DNA from: Halomonas sp. GT
GTDB taxonomy: Bacteria; Pseudomonadota; Gammaproteobacteria; Pseudomonadales; Halomonadaceae
Direction of reading: 5' to 3'
Length of the DNA: 64,000 nt
Assembly: GCF_002082565.1 (NCBI RefSeq)
Contig: NZ_CP020562.1
Location: 3,286,001 to 3,350,000, forward strand
Made by a program: the position numbers and the translations under genes. A model generated the notes under the pieces. It saw nothing but the letters and a program-made list of their open reading frames with translations, did no database searches and had not been told where the DNA came from. Below, piece by piece: positions 1-12,300 of the stretch (positions within the stretch are counted from its first letter, which is position 1; every line of letters starts with the position of its first letter).

Positions 1-383
1 GTGCTTTCTAACGCCATCTCATCGTCATAATGCACTTGGTATTGGCAGGTGATGTACTCATTGCCGTTACCCGTGTACAAGTTGAACACATAGTTCCACT
101 CTCGAACGCCAAAGAACCCTTCCGAATAATGGGGATTTCCAATCAACTGGCGTACTTGGTCCTTCGTCTGGCTTTCCTGAATACGTAAGATGTTTTCAGG
201 ATCAACAAACTTGCCGCCGTCATACCAGTTACCCGCTAGTGCTGGAAAGCCATCTCCGGCGTCACGTAACTCGGTTCGGTCGTTATTAGGTGGGCTAGCG
301 CAGCCCGTCAAAACGAGAACGGCGGCGATACTGGCGGCCCCGAGGGCCGCCTTGGTCATCATGCTGTTACTAAGATTATTCAC
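1..383 (-). CDS. BamE/SmpA-domain lipoprotein, TpgA-like partner of the adhesin (partial, runs off left edge)
   Basis: An open frame starts at GTG 383 and continues to the window edge with no stop, so only the first 127 codons are seen. The N-terminus is a lipoprotein signal: a hydrophobic stretch ending in VLVLTGC puts the lipid-modified cysteine near residue 28. Residues ~58-125 look like an SmpA/OmlA (BamE-type) fold, with QTKDQVRQLIGNP, then EWNYVF and a late ITCQYQVHYDD strand. The GTG is preceded by AAAGGAG at 390-396 with 6 nt spacing; the later ATGs at 362 and 359 have no ribosome site. The gene begins only 11 nt after the adhesin stop codon, and its ribosome site overlaps that stop, so the two are almost certainly co-transcribed. 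In Acinetobacter, TpgA (SmpA/OmlA domain plus C-terminal OmpA-like peptidoglycan-binding domain) follows the adhesin AtaA and helps anchor it. An OmpA-like C-terminus would lie outside the window and is not seen. Confidence 0.8.
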   Translation of the reverse strand, partial: MNNLSNSMMTKAALGAASIAAVLVLTGCASPPNNDRTELRDAGDGFPALAGNWYDGGKFVDPENILRIQESQTKDQVRQLIGNPHYSEGFFGVREWNYVFNLYTGNGNEYITCQYQVHYDDEMALES

Positions 384-394
384 GTCGTTCTCCT

Positions 395-3300
395 TTACCA
401 GTGCCAGCCAGCGCCAACACCAGCGCCGAAGTTGCTTTGCGAGTCGCCCGTCACCTTGCCTTGGATAATCCAGCGACCATTGTCGGACAGACGCGAGATC
501 CCCACCGATACCGCCGACTCACCGCCATAGGTACCAGCCCCCACTCCGACCATGCTCTTACCGGGCATCCAGGCTTGTGGCACCGTGGAGGCGGCGATGG
601 CACTGGCAGAGCCGGCATTGGCATTGCGCTCAACATCGTCGATACGGCCATACACGTTGACAATCTCGTTTTCAAAGCGACGGCCAAGATCATTCAACTG
701 CCCCACGTTGGCAGCATCGTTAGCATTGATGCCAGGCGCCACATTGGTGATGGTGGTGCCCTCATCACCTTTCAGGGTGATGGTGCTGTAGTCAACATTG
801 CCGTCTTCATCACGGTCATAGTTCACCGCACCGCGCTGAACCGCATCCAACTGGCGAACGTTAACTGCATCAGTGGCTTGGGTACCGCCTGCCACGTTGG
901 TGATCTGACGCTCATTCCCTTCACTACCCACAGAAACAGCGCCCTGTGTGGAAGCAACAGATTCGTTGGAGAAGCGCTCTCGTTCACCGTTCATGCCTTC
1001 ACGGTCAGCAACAGAATCCGCACCGAGGGCAACGCTGCCGTCAGCCGTTGCTTGGGCACCGGCACCTGACGCTACGCTTCGATCGCCTGCCGCAACGCTG
1101 CTTGGCCCCATGGCGATGCTGTCAGCACCTTGTGGGTCTGCGGCAGGGCCGTCGCTATTGGCGCGGAAGTACTTGGAGCCCCCTTGTTCAATGTTGGTGA
1201 TTTGGTTCTGCACATCCCATAGCTGGCTACCGTTCACGGCATCCGAGCTATTTTGCGCAATATCACCGGGGGCAACATTGGTGATCTTCGTGCCGCCATC
1301 GCCTTCCAAGGTAATCGTGTCATAGTTAACACTACCGTCATCGTTGCGGTCATACGCCACCGCACGGTTACCCAGGTCTTCCAGGTCGTTAGTAATATTG
1401 TTGATATCGCCTTCGACGCTGTTGACGCGGTTGTCGAGCGCCCCGACCGCTTGATTAGTGGCATACAATTGGCTGCCGTTAATCGCATCGGTACTCTCTG
1501 CCGAAATTCGGCCTGCTGAGACGTTCGTCACCGTACGTTCAGCCCCGACGCTACCAACGCTAACGGTGGCGACCGGAGAAGCCCCCGCAAACTGGTAGGT
1601 TTGACCCGCGATTTCTACCGAAGCGGTACCAACCGCAGCGGCAGTGCGAGCACCTTCCCCTAGCGCAACGCTGCCTTGATGTGAAGCAACCGCGTCGTAC
1701 CCCATCGCCAATGCACGATCTGCTGAAGCGACAGCTTCGTAGCCAACAGCGGTGGAGCCTTGCCCTTGAGCAAAGGCATCGCTCACTGCTAAGCCACTGT
1801 CGTTGGTGCGCACGTAGCGAATGCCGAGACCGTTATTGGTGATGTACTCATCGCTTCCGTCACCCACTACATTTGTAACACTGTTTTCTAACACTTCGAT
1901 CCACTGATTCGTGGCGTAAAGTTGAGAGCCGTTGATGGCATCTTTGCTATCGGCTGATACACCACCTTCGGCTAAGTTAGTAATCCCCTCGTTACTAATA
2001 ACAGGCCCGTCTTGCCCTACGGTAAGGCTATTACCGATCGATAAATCATCGGATAGTCCAAACGCGACTTCTTCACGATCATTTACCGTAGCCTGAGTAA
2101 TGAGTATGTTACCGTCATCACTTAAGAGGTTAACTTCCCCCGTCGGAGCCACATTACTAGCGTCACCATCTTCAACGCTCAAGTTCCATCCAGCGTTCGC
2201 CGTAGCACTTACCTCTTCAATAGCCTGGTTAGAAGCGAAAAGTTGGCTGCCATTAATGGCATCAGTGCTGGTCGCACTAACTCGCCCCGCTGCCACATTG
2301 GTGATCGTGCGCTCATTACCCACACTACTAACGCTAATGGTGCTCGTCGGTGTAGTGCCAGCAAATGAGTAATCATTGCCAATCAGCGTAATGCCCTGAG
2401 TCGCAACCGATTCATCCGTGGTGCTGTTACTGCCGAGCGCTACACTTTGATCGTGACTGACCGTCGCACCTGCGCCAAGAGCGATACCCTGTTGGGCTTC
2501 GGAGCGGGCATTGCTACCAAACGCTATTCCGTCTGACAGCAGTACTTCGGCACTATCGCCAATGGCAGTGCCGCCTGGAGCCATTTGACCAACAATCGCG
2601 CCATTACCAATGCCAATGCCGTTATCACCGTTGGTAACAGTGGTCGGGCCAACTGCAATGCTGTCGTTACCAACCGCGGCGGCATCTGGCGCGCTGGAGT
2701 TCGCGCGGAAGTATTTGGTACCAGACTCGACGACTGATCCAACGGCGCCTTGTAGTTGGCGAACAGTGACAGCATCTTGCGCTTGGGTGCCATCTGCGAC
2801 GTTGGTGATCTGACGGTACGAGTCGCTATCGCCTACCGAGATAGCACCGAGCAGTTCTTTGTCAGTGGTGTTGAATTCAATCGTGGCTGCCCCCGCCGGG
2901 ATAAAGCCAGAGTCTGGAGCCAGCGCGCGATCAACCACCGAGCCGCTACCCAACGCCAGGCTGTCACGAATCGGTGCATTCGCCCCAAACCCCATGGCTA
3001 CGGCACCGTCGCCGCTGGCACTAGCATCTACCCCACTAGCGATGGCATTCAACCCAGTGGCACCATCGTTATTAAAGTTGCCACCAACAGTGCCGCCGTC
3101 GTTCACACTGTAGTAACGGGCACGGTTTTCATTGAAATATTGAAGGTTAAGCGCATCACCGTCATCCACTGGTGTGCCTACATTGCTGATGACTTGGTTA
3201 TTGGCATCAATACCACCACTCGCGGTGATGCTGGGTCCACCAGCAATGGTGAGTCCATCGCTGGTGACGGTGGTAAGGTTGCCGTTGCCATCATCGACGC

Positions 3301-6300
3301 TTAAGCCTGCGCTGGTGAGTTCGCTGTTGCCGGCGGTGACGCTGTCGAGATCAAGGTCACGATTAAGAGTGATTTCCACTTCACCAGCATCATCGATGCC
3401 AGTCTGCGCGACAGTGAGATTGCTATCCCCTGTGAACGTTACCTCGCCATTAGGGCCGATATTGGCGGCATTGGTACCGTCGGTGACGTTCCAGCCCGCA
3501 TTAGCTGCGGCACTTACTTCTTCAATGGCTTGGTTAGAAGCAAACAGCTGACTACCGTTGATAGCATCAGTGCTGGTTTCACTCACACGACCAGCCGCTA
3601 CATTGGTCAGCGTGCGCTCGTTCCCCGCACTACCAATGCTGACGGTGCTATCCGGGGTGTTGCCTGCAAATGAGTAATCATTGCCAATCAGCGTAATACC
3701 CTGAGTAGCCACCGGCTCATCCGTTGTACTGTTGCTACCTAACGCTACACTTTGATCGTGGCTAACCGTCGCACCTGCGCCAAGAGCAATGCCCTGCTGG
3801 GCTTCGGAGCGGGCATTAGTGCCGAACGCGACTCCGTCGGAGAGCAATACCTCGGCATTATTGCCAATGGCCGTGCCGCCTGGGGCCATTTGACCAACAA
3901 TCGCGCCGTTCCCCATACCAATACCATTATCACCGTTAGTGACCGTGGTTGGCCCAACGGCAATACTGTCGTTACCTACCGCAAGTGAGTCTGGCGCCGT
4001 AGAGTTGGCGTGGAAGTACTTAGTCCCGGTTTCAACTACGGAGCCTATTGCCCCCTGTAGCTGGCGAACGGTGACGGCGTCTTGTGCTTCAGTACCATCG
4101 GCAACATTAATAATCTGGCGGTAAGAGTCGCTATCCCCGACAGAAATCGCGCCAAGCAGTTCTTTGTCGGTGGTGTTAAATTCAATAGTTGCCGAGCCGG
4201 CTGATATAAAGCCCGATTCAGGCGCTAAGGCTCGGTCAGAAACCGAGCCACTACCAATCGCTAAGCTGCCACGTACTAGAGCGTTCGCCCCAAAGCCCAT
4301 CGCCACTGCACCCTCGCTATCGGCAATAGCGCCTACGCCGCTCGCCATCGCATTCAAACCGGTGGCACCGTCGTTATTGAAGTTACCGCCGATGACACCG
4401 TTATCGTTCACGCTAAAGTAGCGAACGCGGTTTTCATTAAAGTATTGAAGGTTTAGTGCATCACCATCATTCACTGGGTCGCCCAGGTTGGTGATGGAGT
4501 TGCCACCCATATCAATGCCGTTACCATTAAGCGTTGGGCCGTTGTTGATCGTCAGGCTATCAGCAGTAAGATTAGAGCTTGTGGCGATCTCAATCGCGCC
4601 GCCGTCATCGCTCAGTTCAATATTCTGGCCGCTGATAAAGTTGGCGACGTTATCGTTCTGGTCGAGGGTTTTAACGTCGGTGCCATCAATCTGAGTGACC
4701 ACAGTTTGGAGTGCGGAATCAGCCAGCGTCAGGCTGTCTTTGCTAGCTTGGCTGAGATCCACCGCGTAGTCGGTGACGTTATCCGCATCCGGGGCAGCGG
4801 CGGTAACATCTACTGCGCCGGAACCGGCACTCACGGAAGCGCCGTCCGCATTAACGGTGTAGATAGCTTGGCCGTCAGCACCTGTGGCTTGGTCAACGCT
4901 GGCCACGTTAGAGCCACCCGCAACCTCTGTCCTCGACGCTGCCGCGCTATTTTGCAGTTGGCTAAGGTTAACGGCATCTTGAGCATCCAAACCATCGGCA
5001 AGGTTGCTGATGGTGGTGCTGTTCATATCAATACCGCCGCCGTTCAACGTAGGACCACCAGTGATGGCCACATTATCAAAAGCTACGCTATCAGCTGTGG
5101 CAACAGTGATATCCGTGCCGTTGCGGGTGATATCAACATTTTTGCCATCTAGGAGCTGGACCGTGTCGCCTGGGGCAACGTTGGTAGCAGCATCCCCATT
5201 GGCCTGGATATCCCAGCCCGTATTGGCAATCGTGCTGACCTCTTCTATCGCTTGGTTAGAGGCAAACAGTTGGCTGCCATTGATGGCATCGGTACTCGTC
5301 TCACTCACGCGGCCTGCCGCGACATTGGTCAACGTGCGCTCGTTGCCTGTACTGCCAATACTCACCGTGCTATCCGGGGCGGTGCCAGCGAAGGTGTAGC
5401 TATCACCGGCAATCGTGACGCCACTGGTGGCGACCGTGTCTTCTGTCACGCTGTTGCTACCCAGAGCGACACTTTGATCGTGGCTAACCGTCGCGCCTGC
5501 GCCCAGGGCAATGCCCTGCTGCGCTTCAGAACGCGCGTTAGTGCCGAACGCAACGCCATCGGAGAGCAGTACCTCAGCATTGTTACCGATCGCAGTACCA
5601 CCTGGGGCCATTTGCCCGACAATCGCGCCGTTGCCCATGCCGATGCCATTGTCACCATTGGTGACTGTATTAGGCCCAATAGCAAGGCTATCGTCTCCGG
5701 CTGCAATGGCGTCAGGGTCATCGGAGTTGGCACGATAATATTTTATGCCGGTGGTAATCACTGAGCCCACCGCGCCTTGCAACTGACGAACCGTCACCGC
5801 ATCTTGTGCTTCAGTGCCGTCGGCAACGTTAGTGATCTGACGGTAAGAGTCATCATCACCCACCGAGATAGCACCAAGCAGCTCTTTATCGGTGGTGTTG
5901 AACTCAATCGTTGCGGACCCTGCGGGGATAAAGCCGGAGTCCGGTGCCAGCGCACGATCCACTACCGAGCCACTGCCCAACGCGAGACTGTCATTAATCG
6001 GCGCACTGGCACCAAAGCCCATAGCCACCGCACCGTTACCACTGGCGGTGGCATTAACGCCGGAGGCAATGGCGTTCAGACCCGTCGCGCCATCGTTATT
6101 GTAGTTGCCGCCGATGGTGCCACCGTCATTCACACTGTAGTAACGGGTGCGGTTTGCATCGAAGTAATCCAGGTTGATGGCATCACCACCGTCTACCGCC
6201 TCTCCAACATTGGTGATGCGGTTATCGTTCATATCAATGCCATTATCATTGAGCGTCGGACCACCATTGTTGATGGTCAGGCTATCCGCCGTCAGGTCTG

Positions 6301-9300
6301 CGCTAGTGGCGATTTCAATCGCGCCATTATCATCACTCAGTTCGATATTGTTACCGCTGATAAAGTTGGCGACATTATCGTTCTGGTCGAGGGTTTTCAC
6401 CTCAGTGCCGTCGATCTGGGTGACCACGGTTTGTAGCGCCGAGTCGGCCAGCGTCAGGCTGTCTTTGCTGGCTTGGCTGAGATCCACCGCGTAGTCAGTA
6501 ACGTTATCCGCATCCGGGGCGGCGGCAGTCACATCCACCGCACCGGAACCGGCACTCACTGATGCGCCGTCGGCATTCACGGTGTAGATACCCTGGCCAT
6601 CCGCGCCGGTGGTTTGATCAACACTGGCGACGTTGGTGCCTGCGGTGACTTCCGTTCTTGAAGCCGCGGCCGCGCCTTCTAATTGGCTGAGGTTAACTGC
6701 ATCCTGCGCATTCACGCCATCAGCCAGGTTACTGATGGTGGTGTTGTTCATATCAATGCCACCACCAGTGAGTGTCGGACCGCCGGTGATGGCCACATCA
6801 TCAAAGGCCACACTATCAGCGGTGGCGACGGTGATGTCCGTGCCATTGCGGGTAATCTCGACATTCTTGCCATTGAGCATCTGGACGGTATCGTCAGGCG
6901 CTACGTTAGTTGCCGTGTCTCCATTGGCTTGGATGTTCCAGCCGGTGTTGGCCACATCGCTCACTGCTTTGAGCTGATCTTCACTGGCCGCTTGGCCGGA
7001 GGTGAAGTTATCTGGATCAAAGGTGAGGTTGCTCAGCCCGTTAATGGTGTCACCACCACCAGTATTGACAGTGACATTGCCGAACTGGGGTGAATCAACA
7101 GTGGCGACTGTAATATCCGTGCCGTTGCGGGTGATGGCGATGTTTTGACCATCAATCATCTGAACGGTGTCACCGGGAGCCACGTTGGTAGCAGTGTCGC
7201 CGTTAGTCTGGATATCCCAGCCCGTATTGGCAATCGTGCTGACCTCTTCTATCGCTTGGTTAGAAGCAAACAGTTGGCTGCCGTTGATGGCATCAGTACT
7301 CGTCTCGCTCACGCGGCCTGCGGCCACATTAGTCAACGTGCGCTCGTTGCCTGCACTGCCAATACTCACTGTGCTATCCGGGATGGTGCCAGCGAAGGTG
7401 TAGCTATCACCGGCAATCGTGACGCCACTGGTGGCGACCGCGTCTTCTGTCACGCTGTTGCTACCCAGGGCGACACTTTGATCGTGACTAACCGTCGCGC
7501 CCGCGCCCAGAGCAATGCCCTGCTGGGCTTCAGAACGCGCGTTAGTGCCGAACGCAATGCCATCGGAGAGCAGTACCTCAGCATTGTTACCAATCGCGGT
7601 GCCGCCCGGGGCCATTTGCCCGACAATCGCGCCGTTACCCATGCCGATGCCATTTTCGCCGTTAGTGACGGTGGTAGGGCCAACCGCAATGCTGTCGTTA
7701 CCTACTGCCAGCGAATCAGGCTCGGTGGAGTTTGCGCGGAAATACTTAGTACCACTATCAATCACAGAGCCAACAGCCCCTTGTAACTGGCGAACTGTCA
7801 CCGCATCCTGTGCTTCAGTGCCGTCGGCGACGTTGGTGATCTGGCGGTACGAGTCATCATCACCCACCGAGATAGCACCAAGCAGCTCTTTATCGGTGGT
7901 GTTGAACTCAATCGTTGCGGACCCTGCGGGGATAAAGCCGGAGTCCGGTGCCAGCGCACGATCCACTACCGAGCCACTGCCCAACGCGAGACTGTCATTA
8001 ATCGGCGCACTGGCACCAAAGCCCATAGCCACCGCACCGTTACCACTGGCGGTGGCATTAACGCCGGAGGCAATGGCGTTCAACCCCGTTGCACCATCGT
8101 TGTTGAAGTTGCCGCCGATGGTGCCACCGTCATTCACACTGTAGTAACGGGTGCGGTTTGCATCGAAGTAATCCAGATTGATGGCATCACCACCGTCTAC
8201 CGCCTCTCCAACATTGGTGATGCGGTTATCGTTCATATCAATGCCGTTGTCATTGAGCGTCGGACCACCATTGTTGATGGTCAGGCTATCCGCCGTCAGG
8301 TCTGCGCTAGTGGCGATTTCAATCGCGCCATTGTCGTCACTTAGTTCGATATTGTTACCGCTGATAAAATTGGCAACGTTATCGTTCTGGTCGAGGGTTT
8401 TAACCTCAGTGCCGTCGACCTGAGTGACCACGGTTTGCAACGCGGAGTCGGCCAGCGTCAGGCTGTCTTTGCTGGCTTGACTGAGATCCACCGCGTAGTC
8501 GGTGACGTTGTTGGCATCGGGGGCGGCGGCAGTCACATCCACCGCACCGGAACCGGCACTCACTGATGCGCCGTCGGCATTCACGGTGTAGATATCCTGG
8601 CCATTCGCGCCGGTGGTTTGATCAACACTGGCGACGTTGGTGCCTGCGGTGACTTCCGTTCTTGAAGCTTCGGCCGCGCCTTCTAATTGGCTGAGGTTGA
8701 CAGCATCTTGGGCGTTCACGCCATCGGCGAGATTGCTGATCGTCGTATTGCCCGCATCAATACCGCCCACCCCAATGTTAACCGGACCTGCCGTCATTGT
8801 GTCGGTTTGAACATCCGTGAAAGTAACATTGTCTGCCGTGGCGATTTCAATCGCACCGCCATTGTCGCTCAGCTCAATGTTCTGGCCGCTGATGAAGTTG
8901 GCGACATTATCATTCTGGTCGAGGGTTTTAACCTCGGTACCGTCGATCTGGGTGACCACCGTTTGCAGTGCAGAATCAGCCAGCGTCAGGCTGTCTTTGC
9001 TGGCTTGACTGAGATCCACCGCGTAGTCGGTGACGTTGTTGGCATCGGGGGCGGCGGCAGTCACATCCACCGCACCGGAACCGGCACTCACTGATGCGCC
9101 GTCGGCATTCACGGTGTAGATATCCTGGCCATTCGCGCCGGTGGTTTGATCAACACTGGCGACGTTGGTGCCTGCTTCAACTGCCGTGCGGGAAGCCGCG
9201 GCCGCGCCTTCTAATTGGCTGAGGTTGACAGCATCTTGGGCGTTCACGCCATCGGCGAGATTGCTGATGATGGTGTTACCCGCATCAATGCCGCCCGCCC

Positions 9301-12300
9301 CAATGTTAACCGGGCCTGCCGTCAGTGTGTCGGTTTGAACATCCGTGAAAGTAACATTGTCTGCCGTGGCGATTTCAATCGCGCCGCCGTCATCGCTCAG
9401 CTCAATGTTCTGGCCGCTGATAAAGTTGGCGACGTTGTCATTCTGGTCGAGGGTTTTAACCTCGGTACCGTCGATCTGGGTGACCACCGTTTGCAGTGCA
9501 GAATCAGCCAGTGTCAGGCTGTCTTTGCTGGCTTGGCTGAGATCCACCGCATAGTCGGTGACGTTATCCGCATCCGGGGCGGCGGCAGTCACATCCACCG
9601 CACCGGAACCGGCACTCACTGATGCGCCGTCGGCATTCACGGTGTAGATATCCTGGCCATTCGCGCCGGTGGTTTGATCAACACTGGCGACGTTGGTGCC
9701 TGCTTCAACTGCCGTGCGGGAAGCCGCGGCCGCGCCTTCTAATTGGCTGAGGTTGACAGCATCTTGGGCGTTCACGCCATCGGCGAGATTGCTGATGATG
9801 GTGTTACCCGCATCAATGCCGCCCGCCCCAATGTTAACCGGGCCTGCCGTCAGTGTGTCGGTTTGAACATCCGTGAAAGTAACATTGTCTGCCGTGGCGA
9901 TTTCAATCGCGCCGCCGTCATCGCTCAGCTCAATGTTCTGGCCGCTGATAAAGTTGGCGACGTTGTCATTCTGGTCGAGGGTTTTAACCTCGGTACCGTC
10001 GATCTGGGTGACCACCGTTTGCAGTGCAGAATCAGCCAGTGTCAGGCTGTCTTTGCTGGCTTGACTGAGATCCACCGCATAGTCGGTGACGTTATCCGCA
10101 TCCGGGGCGGCGGCAGTCACATCCACCGCACCGGAACCGGCACTCACTGATGCGCCGTCGGCATTCACGGTGTAAATGTCTTGGCCATTCGCGCCAGTGG
10201 TTTGATCAACACTGGCGACGTTGGTACCTGCGGTGACTTCCGTTCTTGAAGCTGCGGCCGCGCCTTCTAATTGGCTGAGGTTGACAGCATCTTGGGCGTT
10301 CACGCCATCGGCGAGATTGCTGATCGTCGTATTGCCCGCATCAATGCCGCCCGCACCGATGCTAACCGGGCCAGCCGTCAGCGTGTCGGTTTGAACATCG
10401 GTGAAAGTAACATTGTCTGCGGTGGCGATTTCAATCGCACCGCCATTGTCGCTCAGCTCAATGTTCTGGCCGCTGATGAAGTTGGCGACATTATCATTCT
10501 GGTCGAGGGTTTTAACCTCGGTACCGTCGATCTGGGTGACCACCGTTTGCAGTGCAGAATCAGCCAGCGTCAGGCTGTCTTTGCTGGCTTGGCTGAGATC
10601 CACCGCATAGTCGGTGACGTTATCCGCATCCGGGGCGGCGGCAGTCACATCCACCGCACCGGAACCGGCACTCACTGATGCGCCGTCGGCATTCACGGTG
10701 TAAATGTCTTGGCCATTCGCGCCAGTGGTTTGATCAACACTGGCGACGTTGGTACCTGCGGTGACTTCCGTTCTTGAAGCTGCGGCCGCGCCTTCTAATT
10801 GGCTGAGGTTGACAGCATCTTGGGCGTTCACGCCATCGGCGAGATTGCTGATCGTCGTATTGCCCGCATCAATGCCGCCCGCACCGATGCTAACCGGGCC
10901 AGCCGTCAGCGTGTCGGTTTGAACATCGGTGAAAGTAACATTGTCTGCGGTGGCGATTTCAATCGCACCGCCATTGTCGCTCAGCTCAATGTTCTGGCCG
11001 CTGATGAAGTTGGCGACATTATCATTCTGGTCGAGGGTTTTAACCTCGGTACCGTCGATCTGGGTGACCACCGTTTGCAGTGCAGAATCAGCCAGCGTCA
11101 GGCTGTCTTTGCTGGCTTGGCTGAGATCCACCGCATAGTCGGTGACGTTATCCGCATCCGGGGCGGCGGCAGTCACATCCACCGCACCGGAACCGGCACT
11201 CACTGATGCGCCGTCGGCATTCACGGTGTAAATGTCTTGGCCATTCGCGCCAGTGGTTTGATCAACACTGGCGACGTTGGTACCTGCGGTGACTTCCGTT
11301 CTTGAAGCTGCGGCCGCGCCTTCTAATTGGCTGAGGTTGACAGCATCTTGGGCGTTCACGCCATCGGCGAGATTGCTGATCGTCGTATTGCCCGCATCAA
11401 TGCCGCCCGCACCGATGCTAACCGGGCCAGCCGTCAGCGTGTCGGTTTGAACATCGGTGAAAGTAACATTGTCTGCGGTGGCGATTTCAATCGCGCCGCC
11501 GTCATCGCTCAGCTCAATGTTCTGGCCGCTGATAAAGTTGGCGACATTATCATTCTCATCGAGGGTTTTAACGTCAGTACCGTCGATCTGGGTGACCACG
11601 GTTTGGAGCGCGGAGTCGGCCAGCAGTAGGCTGTCTTTGCTGGCTTGGCTGAGATCCACCGCGTAATCGGTGACGTTATCCGCATCCGGGGCAGCGGCAG
11701 TCACATCCACCGCACCGGAACCGGCACTTACTGAAGCGCCGTCGGCATTCACGGTGTAGATGGTTCCGCCATTGGGATTTTCTTCCTCAACCACATTGGC
11801 GATGTTAGTACCTGCGTCAACAGAAGATTGTGAAGCAATCAACTGACTGACATTGACCGCATCATCATTTGCGGTGCCTGCCGCCACGCTGGTGATCTGT
11901 CGACTTCCAACGTCTACGGCTGCCTGTGTCGCTACCGTATTGTTGATCGCGGTAGTATCAGCGGCTGTCGCGCCAAAGGGGATATAGCCATTGATACCTG
12001 CGGCAGTATCTGCCGTTGAGTTGGAGCCTAGTGCGACGCTATCTTCAAGCACCGCATTGCTTTGATCGCCAATTGCTGTTGAGCTTTCCGCATCTGCAGT
12101 TGAAAAACTACCTATCGCTGTTGCATATATCGCGTTTGCATTACTCTCGCCACCAAGAGCAGTGGCATAGTCAGCAAGCGCAAAAGCACCTCGGGAAATA
12201 GCAATAGCGCTGAGTCCAGAGGCCTCTGCTGCGGTTCCCAGAGCGACAGCGTCTTGCCCTGATGCATCTGTGTTATGACCAGCCGCAAACGACTGTAAGC

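Noticed and set aside
8681..11848. CRISPR array or minisatellite of non-coding type
   Set aside because: Units are 528 bp, contiguous, in frame and coding; no spacers.
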